The position numbers were made by a program, and so were the translations under genes. From an uncultured Pseudomonadota bacterium (lineage in GTDB: Bacteria > Pseudomonadota > Alphaproteobacteria > RF32 > CAG-239), in assembly GCA_902495305.1 (NCBI GenBank), contig CABUWG010000013.1, forward strand, positions 1 through 42,391: a stretch of DNA of 42,391 nt, written 5' to 3'. The notes beneath the pieces are model-generated. The model had not been told where the DNA came from. It saw only the letters and a program-made list of their open reading frames with translations, and did not search any database. Shown piece after piece: positions 1 to 7,980 of the stretch (position 1 is the first letter of the stretch; the number at the start of each line of letters is the position of its first letter).

Positions 1-13
1 CTCCCGCCATTAT

Positions 14-46
14 AAAAAAAGCTGCCTTTATGGCGGCTTTTTTGTT
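14..46 (+). terminator. Intrinsic terminator of an upstream gene
   Basis: An AAAAAAGCTGCC arm pairs with GGCGGCTTTTTT (one G-T wobble) around a 5-nt loop and runs into a T tract. It closes a gene that lies left of the window. The A-rich left flank means it may also work on the other strand. Confidence 0.75.
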
Positions 47-100
47 TTAAAGCATTGGAGGACATGCTCGAATAAACCGCGTATGGAAAATTTCTTTTCA

Positions 101-129
101 TTGACCTTTTCCGGTAAATGTCTTAGATT
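101..129 (+). promoter_or_regulatory. Sigma70-like promoter for the DUF5131 gene
   Basis: TTGACC at 101-106 and TAGATT at 124-129 are separated by exactly 17 nt. The AGGA ribosome site at 144-147 and the ATG at 155 follow. The -35 is 5/6 and the -10 is 4/6 to consensus. Confidence 0.5.
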
Positions 130-154
130 CAAAAAGAAATTTTAGGAAAAAACA

Positions 155-1030
155 ATGCATGATATCTGGAATCCGTGGCACGGTTGCGTTAAAAAAAGCG
201 AGGGCTGCCAAAATTGTTATATGTATTTTTTGGACAGGCAGCATAATCAGGATGGCCGCCGCATTTATAAAGTAAAAAGCAATTTTGATTATCCGCTGCA
301 AAAAGATAAAACAGGCCGCTATAAAATCAAAAGCGGCGAGCAGATTCGCGTTTGCATGACATCAGATTTCTTTTTGGAAGAAGCTGATGAGTGGCGGCCG
401 GAAGCATGGAAAATCATGAAAAAAAGGCCGGATATCGTCTTTTTCCTGCTGACAAAACGGCCGGAGAGGGTAGCGCAATGCCTGCCGCCGGATTGGCATG
501 ACGGCTGGGAAAATATTTTCTTTAACGTAACTTGTGAGAATCAGGAACGTGCCGATGAACGGATTCCGCTGTTGTTCAGCCTGCCTTTTAAACATAAGGG
601 AATTATGGCTGCGCCTTTTATCGGGCCGGTCAGTCTTAAAAAATATCTTTCTGCCGGACAAATAGAGCAGGTGATTGCCGGCGGCGAGAACTACGATGGC
701 TCCCGCCCTCTGGCGTATGAATGGGTTAAAAGCCTTTATGACGAATGTGTGGCCGCAGATGTTACTTTTTGCTTTATTGAAACCGGAACCAATTTTATAA
801 AAAACGGCAAAACATATCATATGCCGGATAAAGGGCTGCAAAGCCGCATGGCATACAAATCCGGCCTGCAATATCAGGGAAAAGCGCAAAATTTTCTGCT
901 CAAAAATGCAGGACAGGGCTCGTTGTTCGGAGAAGAGGTCTGGCAAAAATATTTCGGCCCGCGTTGCCAAACCTGTGGCAGTCGTCTGATTTGTAACGGT
1001 TGTTCTAATTGCGGACAATGTCGGGATTAA
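155..1030 (+). CDS. DUF5131 family protein (phage Gp37/Gp68-like)
   Basis: This 291-residue protein matches my recollection of the DUF5131 family (Gp37/Gp68), often found in phages and mobile DNA. The N-terminus has IWNPWHGC followed by the cysteine pattern C11-x6-C18-x2-C21-Y, which resembles a widened radical-SAM or iron-sulfur motif. A family-typical FFLLTKRPER stretch lies near residue 100 and VIAGGENYDGSRP near residue 175. The C-terminus adds six more cysteines (271, 274, 280, 283, 286, 289) in CX2C pairs, likely a second metal site. AGGA sits 7 nt before the ATG and a promoter lies just upstream, so it looks like a single-gene unit. The biochemical function of the family is not established; a metal-dependent or radical-SAM-like role is inference. 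Confidence 0.8.
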   Translation: MHDIWNPWHGCVKKSEGCQNCYMYFLDRQHNQDGRRIYKVKSNFDYPLQKDKTGRYKIKSGEQIRVCMTSDFFLEEADEWRPEAWKIMKKRPDIVFFLLTKRPERVAQCLPPDWHDGWENIFFNVTCENQERADERIPLLFSLPFKHKGIMAAPFIGPVSLKKYLSAGQIEQVIAGGENYDGSRPLAYEWVKSLYDECVAADVTFCFIETGTNFIKNGKTYHMPDKGLQSRMAYKSGLQYQGKAQNFLLKNAGQGSLFGEEVWQKYFGPRCQTCGSRLICNGCSNCGQCRD

Positions 1031-1082
1031 GCTTGTACCGCCACATTTTAAAAGGTAAACTCTTTAAAAAAGGAGATTAAAA

Positions 1083-1499
1083 ATGACTGAAGAACAGACA
1101 GAAAAAAGCCGTTGGAAAAAATTTGCCCTGTTTTGCCTGCGCAATATTATAAATGTCGCGTTTTTTCTTTTTGCCGCTTATTATGCCGTGCTGGCTTATG
1201 TTTTTCAGGCTTCCCCCACAACAAATAAAATGATGCTGATCGGGGTCTGCTGCCTGTGGCTGATATGGATATTTGCCAAGGCTGTCATTAAAATCGTGTT
1301 GGCGTTGCTGTTGGTCGTGTTTGTCATTGTCGGCTGGTATCATGTCAGCCATTATGACGAGATTCAGTGCAAAAACAACGATGGCGTCTGGAATGCCGAA
1401 ACCCAAAGCTGTGAAGAAAAACTCGGTTTGTGGCAGCGCGTGCAAAAATTATGGCAGTCCCGTACGGAAGTCAAAGTCGAAAAGAAGACGGAAAAATAA
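1083..1499 (+). CDS. Small inner-membrane protein, unknown
   Basis: This 138-residue protein starts at an ATG 5 nt after AAAGGAG. Two or three hydrophobic segments are visible: about residues 13-40, and a long one at 50-90 that probably crosses twice. A soluble tail follows with two cysteines about 14 residues apart (CKNNDGVWN...SC), which could form a disulfide if exported. The last 20 residues are strongly basic and acidic mixed (KVEKKTEK). No family is recognised. It lies 52 nt after the DUF5131 gene and 100 nt before the phosphoethanolamine transferase in the same direction. Co-transcription is possible but not shown. Confidence 0.7.
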   Translation: MTEEQTEKSRWKKFALFCLRNIINVAFFLFAAYYAVLAYVFQASPTTNKMMLIGVCCLWLIWIFAKAVIKIVLALLLVVFVIVGWYHVSHYDEIQCKNNDGVWNAETQSCEEKLGLWQRVQKLWQSRTEVKVEKKTEK

Positions 1500-1599
1500 A
1501 AGCTTATTGTTAATTACTCGGCAATCCTCTTTACTTTTATTTATAAGCCGCTAAGGTGTTTGATATTTTATAAAATTTGAGGACGGTGAGAGTTTGCTG

Positions 1600-3183
1600 A
1601 TGAAAAGATATTATTTTAAAGTAAGTTCGCTCGGGTTTATCCTGCTTTCGGCTTTGGTTTCCGTAGGCTATAATTATACATTTCTGAGCAAAATATATGC
1701 AGCAGCCGGAATACTTTTTTGTCTGCTGACCGGAATCATCTTGTTTTGTGTATTTTGCAGTGCTTATTCCTTGTTGTTTGTAAAAAAGCTGGAAAAATGG
1801 CTGGCGGCATTTTTTATTGTCGGCAACGCGGCTGCATTATATTTTATGCAAACTTATAATGTGGCGGTTGACAAAGTAATGATGCTCAACGTTTTTCAAA
1901 CTGACGCGGCAGAGGTTGGCGGGCTGCTGAGTACGGAGATGATTGTCTTTGCTGTCTTCTTTTGCATCTTGCCGCTGTTTTTGTTATATAAAACCCGAAT
2001 AGAATATGCAGCCTTCCGGCGTGAAGGAAAAATCAGACTGGCGGTAATTGCCGCTGCCGGCATCTTGTCAGGCCTGATTATCCTGCCTTTTGCCACCCGT
2101 CTGGATACTTTTGTGCAGGAGCACAAACGGCTTCTTTATACGTTAATGCCGAGCAATTATATCGATTCGACCGTTTCGGCACTCAAAATCATGCACAAAC
2201 ATCATGATTTCAGGCCGCTGGATAAAAAAGCGAAATTAAATGCTTACTGGAAAGATAATGGCCGTAAAAACCTGTTTATCGTGATTGTCGGAGAAAGTGC
2301 CCGTGCCGCAAATTTTTCCCTGAACGGTTATGAACGTGATACCAATAAGGCGTTGAAGCCTTTTGCCAAAGAAATGATGATTTTCAAAAAAGCCCGAGCC
2401 TGCGGCACGTCGACGGCTATATCCGTGCCTTGCCTGTTTTCTCCGTATGAAAGAACAAACTTTGTTGCCGGTTCGTCTTCCTATACCGAAAATGTTTTGG
2501 ACGTGCTGGCTTATAACGGATATCAGCTTTTGTGGCGCGAGAACAATTCCAGCTGCAAAGGCAACTGCAACCGTATTCCGACGGAAGTCTTCTGTCAGGA
2601 CGGCAAATGTTATGACGAGCTGATGAACAATGATATTGCCGAAAAGGTGCGGGCAATGGGTGACAAGGCCGTAATTGTCCTGCACCAGCACGGCAGTCAC
2701 GGACCGGATTATTTTCTGCGCTATCCGGAAGAATTTGAAATTTATAAACCGGTCTGCAAGGACGAGGTCTTAAAAAACTGCACGCTCCGGCAGATTCGCA
2801 ACACCTACGACAACAGCATTGCCTATACCAGCCATGTGGTAGCAGATTTGCTCAAAAAATTGCAGCCTCTGGAAGATGAATATAACCTTGCCGTTATCTA
2901 TACGTCGGATCACGGCGAGTCTTTGGGCGAAGACGATATGTATCTTCATTCGGCCGTATATGATTATGCGCCGGATTATCAAAAGGAAGTGCCTTTTTGG
3001 GTATGGATGCCGGATTCCGCTGTCAATAACATGAACTACAGCCGATCCTGCCTGCGCCGTCAAAGCCAAAAACAGATCTCGCATGATAATCTGTTTCATT
3101 CCCTGCTGGGGTTGGCCGGCGTGGAAATCAAACACTATCGTCCGGATCTGGATATTTTTGCGCCTTGCCGGCAATCAAAATGA
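1600..3183 (+). CDS. Phosphoethanolamine transferase (EptA/PmrC/MCR-type)
   Basis: The product is a membrane-anchored sulfatase-fold enzyme that moves phosphoethanolamine from phosphatidylethanolamine onto lipid A or another periplasmic glycan. About five N-terminal membrane segments (residues 8-165) precede the periplasmic catalytic domain. Diagnostic motifs are visible: VGESARAANFSLNGYERDT (metal site; the family usually has GETAR), CGTSTAISVPCLFS with the nucleophile threonine, HQHGSHGPDY and YTSDHGESLGE near the C-terminus. The length of about 527 residues is normal. I chose ATG 1600 because GGTGAG lies 9 nt before it; a TTG at 1594 is in frame. Homologues alter polymyxin sensitivity, but the actual acceptor here is unknown. 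Confidence 0.92.
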   Translation: MKRYYFKVSSLGFILLSALVSVGYNYTFLSKIYAAAGILFCLLTGIILFCVFCSAYSLLFVKKLEKWLAAFFIVGNAAALYFMQTYNVAVDKVMMLNVFQTDAAEVGGLLSTEMIVFAVFFCILPLFLLYKTRIEYAAFRREGKIRLAVIAAAGILSGLIILPFATRLDTFVQEHKRLLYTLMPSNYIDSTVSALKIMHKHHDFRPLDKKAKLNAYWKDNGRKNLFIVIVGESARAANFSLNGYERDTNKALKPFAKEMMIFKKARACGTSTAISVPCLFSPYERTNFVAGSSSYTENVLDVLAYNGYQLLWRENNSSCKGNCNRIPTEVFCQDGKCYDELMNNDIAEKVRAMGDKAVIVLHQHGSHGPDYFLRYPEEFEIYKPVCKDEVLKNCTLRQIRNTYDNSIAYTSHVVADLLKKLQPLEDEYNLAVIYTSDHGESLGEDDMYLHSAVYDYAPDYQKEVPFWVWMPDSAVNNMNYSRSCLRRQSQKQISHDNLFHSLLGLAGVEIKHYRPDLDIFAPCRQSK

Positions 3184-3250
3184 TAATGCTGGATTTTCGC
3201 GGCAAAAGCATTTATATTATAATAAAATATTTCGGGAAAGGGATAATGCC

Positions 3251-3640
3251 ATGCCTAAAAATGCCAGCCAGTTTGCGCTGATTGAAAAAATAAAGTCTTT
3301 TGTAAAAAATACCGGCCGTTTTCTCGGAGGGGATGACAAATCCAAAATCACTGAGAATATGGCGCGCAAAATTCAGCAGACGGCCTATGAGAAAAGCCTG
3401 AGAGAGATAAAAGACGTTTATACGCCGCCGTATCTCGCTTTGGCCAAACAGCTTGAGGTCGACAATTATCAGATTTTTTGCGCCGCTGTTTTTAATATGG
3501 CCGAGATAGCTAAAAACAGCAACAAACACCGTCGTGAGATTATTGAAATATTTGAAAAAGTTCGAGCCGAAGAGCACCGTTCGCCGGAGATGGCCGAATA
3601 TATTGACGGAGTGCTGAAAGAACTGAAAAAATTAAAATAA
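3251..3640 (+). CDS. Small helical protein, unknown
   Basis: This 129-residue, lysine-rich, largely helical soluble protein has no signal peptide or membrane segment. An AAAGGGA site 7-8 nt upstream fixes the start at 3251; the longer open frame upstream runs inside the transferase gene and is not credible. It follows the transferase by 67 nt and is closed by a strong terminator. No known domain is recognised. The segment PPYLALAKQLEVDNYQIF looks like a helix-loop-helix. Coding status rests on the good ribosome site and sensible composition. Confidence 0.7.
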   Translation: MPKNASQFALIEKIKSFVKNTGRFLGGDDKSKITENMARKIQQTAYEKSLREIKDVYTPPYLALAKQLEVDNYQIFCAAVFNMAEIAKNSNKHRREIIEIFEKVRAEEHRSPEMAEYIDGVLKELKKLK

Positions 3641-3656
3641 TCCGCCATTCAAAAAT

Positions 3657-3693
3657 AAAAAATCCGATTCCTTTTCAGAAATCGGATTTTTTT
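3657..3693. terminator. Bidirectional terminator between convergent genes
   Basis: AAAAATCCGATT pairs with AATCGGATTTTT around a roughly 10-nt loop. The A run on the left and T run on the right let it stop the plus gene ending at 3640 and the minus gene ending at 3711. Confidence 0.85.
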
Positions 3694-3710
3694 CGTGACT
3701 GTATTGCAGC

Positions 3711-4538
3711 TTATTTCAGCTCGGCGGCTTTCATGGCCTTGCCGTTCAGGTCATATCTTTCGATTTTGGCATTTTTGTTAATCTGCTCAAAAGTTTCTGC
3801 AATGGCATTCTGTGTCAGACGGGCCTTAATCTGCGGCTCGACTTTGTTCAGCGGCAGCGGCTTGGTGTCACGAATGTCTTCAACTTTGATGATATGATAA
3901 CCAAACTGAGTTTTAACCGGTTTCTGAGAATATGTGCCTTTTTTCATTGCATCGGCGGCAGCCCAGAATTCGGGAACCATCACGCCTTTGTTAAAGTAGC
4001 CGAGCTCGGCTTGTTTATCCTGAGAATATTTGTCAGCCAGCGTGTTAAATTTCTCGCCCTTTTTCAGCTTGGCAATAATCTCTTTGGCCGTAGCCTCGTC
4101 TTTAACCAGAATGTGAGAAGCTTTGATTTCCTTTTCAGGCTTGAAGTTGGCCTTATAACCTTTGTAAAATTCTTCAATGGCTTTGGGCGTAACCTTTTTT
4201 TCTACCTTTTTTTCCAGATAAATTTTGCGGGCCAGTTCTTCCTGAGCCAGCTTCAGCTGTTGTTTATATTCGGCAGAGGAGGTAACTTTGTCTTTTTCGG
4301 CAGCCTGATAAAGCACGGCGCCGTTAACATAAACTTCAACCGCTTTCGGATAAAACTCGTCAAACGGGACTTTTTTCTTCAAATCAGGATTGGCGTTATA
4401 AGCTTCTCTGATTTCGGCAACGGTAATTTTCTGTCCGTTAACCACGGCGGCAACGCCGTTTTTGCCTTCGGCCGCGGCATTAAGCGGATTCAGGAGCATA
4501 ACGGAAACGGCGGCCAGAGCCAGATATTTCTTTTGCAT
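3711..4538 (-). CDS. Periplasmic parvulin-type peptidyl-prolyl isomerase
   Basis: This 275-residue SurA/PrsA/PpiD-like folding helper has a clear signal peptide (cleavage after NAAA near residue 23). A helical N-terminal chaperone region follows to about residue 130. The parvulin domain covers about 138-228 and includes IKASHILVKDEATAKEI, KYSQDKQAELGYFNKG and TQFGYHIIKVED, all typical of active rotamases. A GGAGG site 8 nt before the ATG supports the start. It is divergent from secA, which fits a general envelope-biogenesis neighbourhood. A GPI-type anchor or lipobox is absent, so it should be soluble in the periplasm. Its client proteins are unknown. Confidence 0.9.
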   Translation of the reverse strand: MQKKYLALAAVSVMLLNPLNAAAEGKNGVAAVVNGQKITVAEIREAYNANPDLKKKVPFDEFYPKAVEVYVNGAVLYQAAEKDKVTSSAEYKQQLKLAQEELARKIYLEKKVEKKVTPKAIEEFYKGYKANFKPEKEIKASHILVKDEATAKEIIAKLKKGEKFNTLADKYSQDKQAELGYFNKGVMVPEFWAAADAMKKGTYSQKPVKTQFGYHIIKVEDIRDTKPLPLNKVEPQIKARLTQNAIAETFEQINKNAKIERYDLNGKAMKAAELK

Positions 4539-4617
4539 ATTATAAATTCCTCCAAATAGAATATTAGAACTGGATTAAATATAATACAACCGGAGCTATT
4601 TCCAAGCATTTTTTTTC

Positions 4618-4629
4618 ATGAACGTTCAT
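4618..4629. promoter_or_regulatory. Perfect 12-bp palindrome between parvulin and secA
   Basis: ATGAACGTTCAT is its own reverse complement. It lies midway between the two divergent start codons, just upstream of the secA -35 box. It could be a shared operator, but no regulator is identified. Confidence 0.3.
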
Positions 4630-4646
4630 AACTTTTCAAAGACAAG

Positions 4647-4675
4647 TTGACAATCCGGCTAATAAACACTATTTC
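4647..4675 (+). promoter_or_regulatory. Likely secA promoter
   Basis: A consensus TTGACA (4647-4652) is followed after 17 nt by TATTTC (4670-4675). The -10 is weak at 3/6. The predicted leader to the secA ATG is about 36 nt. Confidence 0.45.
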
Positions 4676-4717
4676 TAAACTAAAGTTATGTTTTAAAAGA
4701 ATAAGGTATAAAAAATA

Positions 4718-7447
4718 ATGTTAGGTAGTATCGCTCGTAAAGTTTTTGGCAGCGCCAATGACCGCTTTGTAAAAAAACAATACAAAATCGTCCAGAAAAT
4801 CAATTCTTATGAACCGGAAATCTCCAAATTAAGCGATGAAGAATTAAAAAATAAAACGCTTGAGTTCAAAAAACGCCTGAAAGAGGGCGAGACATTGGAT
4901 GATTTGCTGCCTGAGGCCTTTGCCGTTGTCCGCGAAGCCGCAAAGAGAACGCTCGGCCAAAGACATTACGACGTCCAGCTGATAGGCGGTATTGTCCTGC
5001 ATAAAGGCATGATTGCCGAAATGAAGACCGGCGAAGGAAAAACCCTTGTCGCCACGCTGGCAGCATACCTGAACGCCCTTGAAGGCAAAGGCGTCCACAT
5101 TGTAACCGTCAATGACTATCTGGCCAAGCGCGATGCCGAATGGATGGGGCAGGTTTATCGTTTTCTGGGATTGAGCGTTGACTATATTATTCATGAAAAA
5201 AATGACATGCAGCGCAAAATCGCTTACAACAGCGATATTATCTATGCGACCAACAACGAACTCGGCTTTGACTACCTCCGTGATAATATGAAATTCAGCT
5301 TGGATGAACTGGTCCAACGCCCGTTCAATTATGCCATTGTCGATGAAGTTGACTCCATTTTGATTGACGAGGCCAGAACGCCGCTGATTATCTCCGGTGC
5401 CGCAGAAGACAGTTCTGAAAAATATATTCTGGTCAATCAGATTATCCCCGAGCTGGTCGACAGCGATTATGAAAAAGATGAAAAAGCCAAATCCGTAACT
5501 TTGACGGAAAGCGGTATGGAACACGTCGAACAACTGCTTAAAAAAGTCGGGCTGATTAAAGAAGGCGGCTTGTATGATATTGGTAATGTCTCGCTGGTTC
5601 ATCATGTCAATCAGGCTTTGCGCGCACACAAAATGCACATCCGCGATGTCGATTATATTGTCAAAGACAACAAGGTTGTGATTATTGACGAGTTTACCGG
5701 CCGCATGATGGAAGGGCGCCGCTACAGTGACGGCCTGCATCAGGCGATTGAGGCCAAAGAAGGCGTTAAAATCCAGTCAGAAAACCAGACACTGGCGTCT
5801 ATTACGTTCCAAAACTATTTCCGCCTTTATCCCAAACTGTCCGGCATGACCGGTACGGCCATGACGGAAGAAGCCGAATTTGGCGATATTTACAATCTGT
5901 CCTGTGTCGAGATACCGACCAACCGTCCGGTCGCCCGCAAAGATGAACATGATGAGATTTATCGGACGGCCCGTGAAAAATATAATGCGATTATCGATAC
6001 GATTATCAATTGTCAAAAACGCGGTCAGCCGATTCTGGTCGGTACGACATCAATTGAAAAGTCAGAACTTCTGGCAGAGATGCTGAAAGCCAAATCCAAA
6101 ATCAAATTTGAGGTTCTGAATGCCCGCCACCATGAGCGCGAAGCGTCAATCGTCGCTCAGGCCGGCGTTCCCGGAGCCGTAACGATTGCAACCAACATGG
6201 CCGGCCGCGGTACCGATATTCAGCTCGGCGGTAACTTGGAAATGCGCCTGAAAGAAGTATTGAAAGGGGATGAAACCGAAGAGCAAATTGCCGGCATTAA
6301 AGAAAAACTGAAAAAACAAATTGCCGAAGACAAAGAAAAAGCAATGGCTGCCGGCGGTTTGTATGTTTTGGGGACGGAACGCCATGAAAGCCGCCGTATT
6401 GACAATCAGCTGCGCGGCCGTTCCGGACGTCAGGGTGACCCCGGAACATCTAAGTTCTTCCTGTCTTTGGAAGATGACCTGATGCGGATTTTCGGCTCGG
6501 AAAGAATGAGCAATATGCTGCAAAAACTTGGCCTGCCGGAAGGCGAAGCTTTGATTCACCCGTGGATTAACAAGGCCTTGGAAAAAGCCCAGCAGAAAGT
6601 GGAAGAACGCAACTTTGACATTCGTAAAAACCTGCTGAAATATGATAACGTTATGAACGATCAGCGAAAGGTAATTTATGAGCAGCGCCATGAACTGATG
6701 GAAGCCGAAGACGTAGCTGAAACGGTTGCCGAAATGCGAGAGGATTACCTTGCCGATGTTATCCATAATTATATTCCGTATGGCGCTTCTCCGAGCGAAT
6801 GGCGTCCGGAAGAATTAAAACAGGAGATTACGCGTATTACCGGATTTGTACTCCCGATCAGCGAATGGGCTGCACAGCCGGAAGCCGAAGCCGCCCAGAT
6901 TGAGGAGTATATTCAGGACGCTGTCCGTAAAGGACTGGCAGAAAAGAACCGCTTTGTTCCGGCGGAGCTGATGCATTTGGTCGAAAAAAGCATTCTGCTT
7001 CAGGTGCTTGACCAGTTGTGGAAAGAACATATTGCCACTTTGGATATGATGCGTCATACCATTGTTCTGAGAGCTTACGGTCAGAAAGATCCGTTGAATG
7101 AGTATAAGAAAGAAGCCTTCAAAATGTTTTCTCTGATGTTGGATCAGTTGCGTGAGAAAACAACATTCCTGCTGTGTCGCGCCCAGATTCAAAATGATGC
7201 GATTGATGCCCTGCGTGCTCAGGAACAAAAAGCGCAGAATGTTCAGGAAATCCATGAACAACCGGAAGCGTTGGTTGGCGGCGATACTCGTCCGGAAACG
7301 GCAACTGCGGAAAAAGCCGAACCTTTCCGTTATAGTAACGAACCTTTTGACCCCGACCGTCCGGAAACCTGGGGTAGAGTTTCCCGCAATGACCCATGCC
7401 CTTGCGGCAGCGGCAAAAAGTTCAAACATTGCCACGGTAAAGTATAG
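4718..7447 (+). CDS. secA: Protein translocase ATPase SecA
   Basis: SecA is the motor ATPase that drives preproteins through SecYEG. The full-length 909-residue protein shows Walker A MKTGEGKTLVATL near residue 105, the DEAD-like DEVDSILIDEARTPLIISG near 210, the helicase II segment NMAGRGTDIQLGG near 495 and GRSGRQGDPG near 565. The C-terminal SEC-C zinc motif CPCGSGKKFKHCHG contacts SecB and lipids. The ATG is preceded by a weak AAGG about 12 nt away, so initiation may be modest. Two terminators in tandem follow. Nothing in the sequence suggests a defect. Confidence 0.98.
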   Translation: MLGSIARKVFGSANDRFVKKQYKIVQKINSYEPEISKLSDEELKNKTLEFKKRLKEGETLDDLLPEAFAVVREAAKRTLGQRHYDVQLIGGIVLHKGMIAEMKTGEGKTLVATLAAYLNALEGKGVHIVTVNDYLAKRDAEWMGQVYRFLGLSVDYIIHEKNDMQRKIAYNSDIIYATNNELGFDYLRDNMKFSLDELVQRPFNYAIVDEVDSILIDEARTPLIISGAAEDSSEKYILVNQIIPELVDSDYEKDEKAKSVTLTESGMEHVEQLLKKVGLIKEGGLYDIGNVSLVHHVNQALRAHKMHIRDVDYIVKDNKVVIIDEFTGRMMEGRRYSDGLHQAIEAKEGVKIQSENQTLASITFQNYFRLYPKLSGMTGTAMTEEAEFGDIYNLSCVEIPTNRPVARKDEHDEIYRTAREKYNAIIDTIINCQKRGQPILVGTTSIEKSELLAEMLKAKSKIKFEVLNARHHEREASIVAQAGVPGAVTIATNMAGRGTDIQLGGNLEMRLKEVLKGDETEEQIAGIKEKLKKQIAEDKEKAMAAGGLYVLGTERHESRRIDNQLRGRSGRQGDPGTSKFFLSLEDDLMRIFGSERMSNMLQKLGLPEGEALIHPWINKALEKAQQKVEERNFDIRKNLLKYDNVMNDQRKVIYEQRHELMEAEDVAETVAEMREDYLADVIHNYIPYGASPSEWRPEELKQEITRITGFVLPISEWAAQPEAEAAQIEEYIQDAVRKGLAEKNRFVPAELMHLVEKSILLQVLDQLWKEHIATLDMMRHTIVLRAYGQKDPLNEYKKEAFKMFSLMLDQLREKTTFLLCRAQIQNDAIDALRAQEQKAQNVQEIHEQPEALVGGDTRPETATAEKAEPFRYSNEPFDPDRPETWGRVSRNDPCPCGSGKKFKHCHGKV

Positions 7448-7450
7448 ACT

Positions 7451-7490
7451 AAAAATCTCCCGTTTCAAAGTTGAGACGGGAGATTTTTTT
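7451..7490 (+). terminator. secA terminator
   Basis: ATCTCCCGTTTC pairs with GAGACGGGAGAT (one wobble) around a 6-nt loop and ends in an eight-T run. It begins 3 nt after the secA stop codon. Confidence 0.9.
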
Positions 7491-7510
7491 TGAAATAAAC
7501 GTAATCCATC

Positions 7511-7538
7511 AAAAAAAGGAGGCAAAACCTCCTTTTTT
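7511..7538. terminator. Second, bidirectional terminator
   Basis: AAAAAAAGGAGG pairs with CCTCCTTTTTT around a 5-nt loop. It backs up the secA terminator and can also stop the minus-strand gene ending at 7624. Confidence 0.8.
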
Positions 7539-7623
7539 ACATTACATCCGCGACACCGGAACATGGTCGGTATGGCGTGATAACAGAACTTGCAACCCTA
7601 TTTGCCTTTGTCGATAATTCTTG

Positions 7624-7860
7624 TTATGAAATTTCTTTGCCGGATTTTTTCTCAAGAGCCTGCTTAACGGTTCTGCGGGCATTAAAATTGGCATTAAACA
7701 TTGCATTATATTGATGCAATGGTGCATTTGCCTGAATCCAGACTAAGTCTTCGCAATAAAGGGAATAGAGCTTTTTCAGTTCTTCCTGAGAGAGTTGGTC
7801 AAGTTTGATCAAGCCTCCGAGGTCAAAAATTTCCTGGTGAATTTCTTTTCGCGTTCTCAT
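7624..7860 (-). CDS. Small hypothetical protein
   Basis: This 78-residue soluble protein starts MRTRKEIHQEIFDLGG and ends in a basic tail (RRTVKQALEKKSGKEIS). The middle, DQLSQEELKKLYSLYCEDLVW, should be helical. No Shine-Dalgarno is seen before the ATG; the leader just upstream reads AATAACAATAAC, so translation may rely on an unstructured A-rich leader. A plausible promoter lies about 90 nt upstream and a terminator follows. No family is recognised. Its size and lone position resemble other small stand-alone genes in this window (30607 and 31766). Confidence 0.55.
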   Translation of the reverse strand: MRTRKEIHQEIFDLGGLIKLDQLSQEELKKLYSLYCEDLVWIQANAPLHQYNAMFNANFNARRTVKQALEKKSGKEIS

Positions 7861-7945
7861 GTTATTGTTATTTTAAAATTAAACACTAAAACACCAAGAA
7901 TAAAATCTTGGAATAATATAAATACTAATAAAAGAAGAAGTCAGC

Positions 7946-7974
7946 AGATTAGCAAGGCAGAAAAATTAAGTCAA
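7946..7974 (-). promoter_or_regulatory. Candidate promoter for the 78-residue gene
   Basis: On the minus strand TTGACT (7969-7974) and TAATCT (7946-7951) are separated by 17 nt. This begins just past the stop codon of the M48 protease gene, so the small gene probably has its own transcript with an approximately 80-nt leader. Confidence 0.4.
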
Positions 7975-7980
7975 GATTTT

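Noticed and set aside
4618..4629. LexA/SOS box at ATGAACGTTCAT
   Set aside because: Alphaproteobacterial LexA boxes are GTTC-N7-GTTC direct repeats; this is a plain palindrome.
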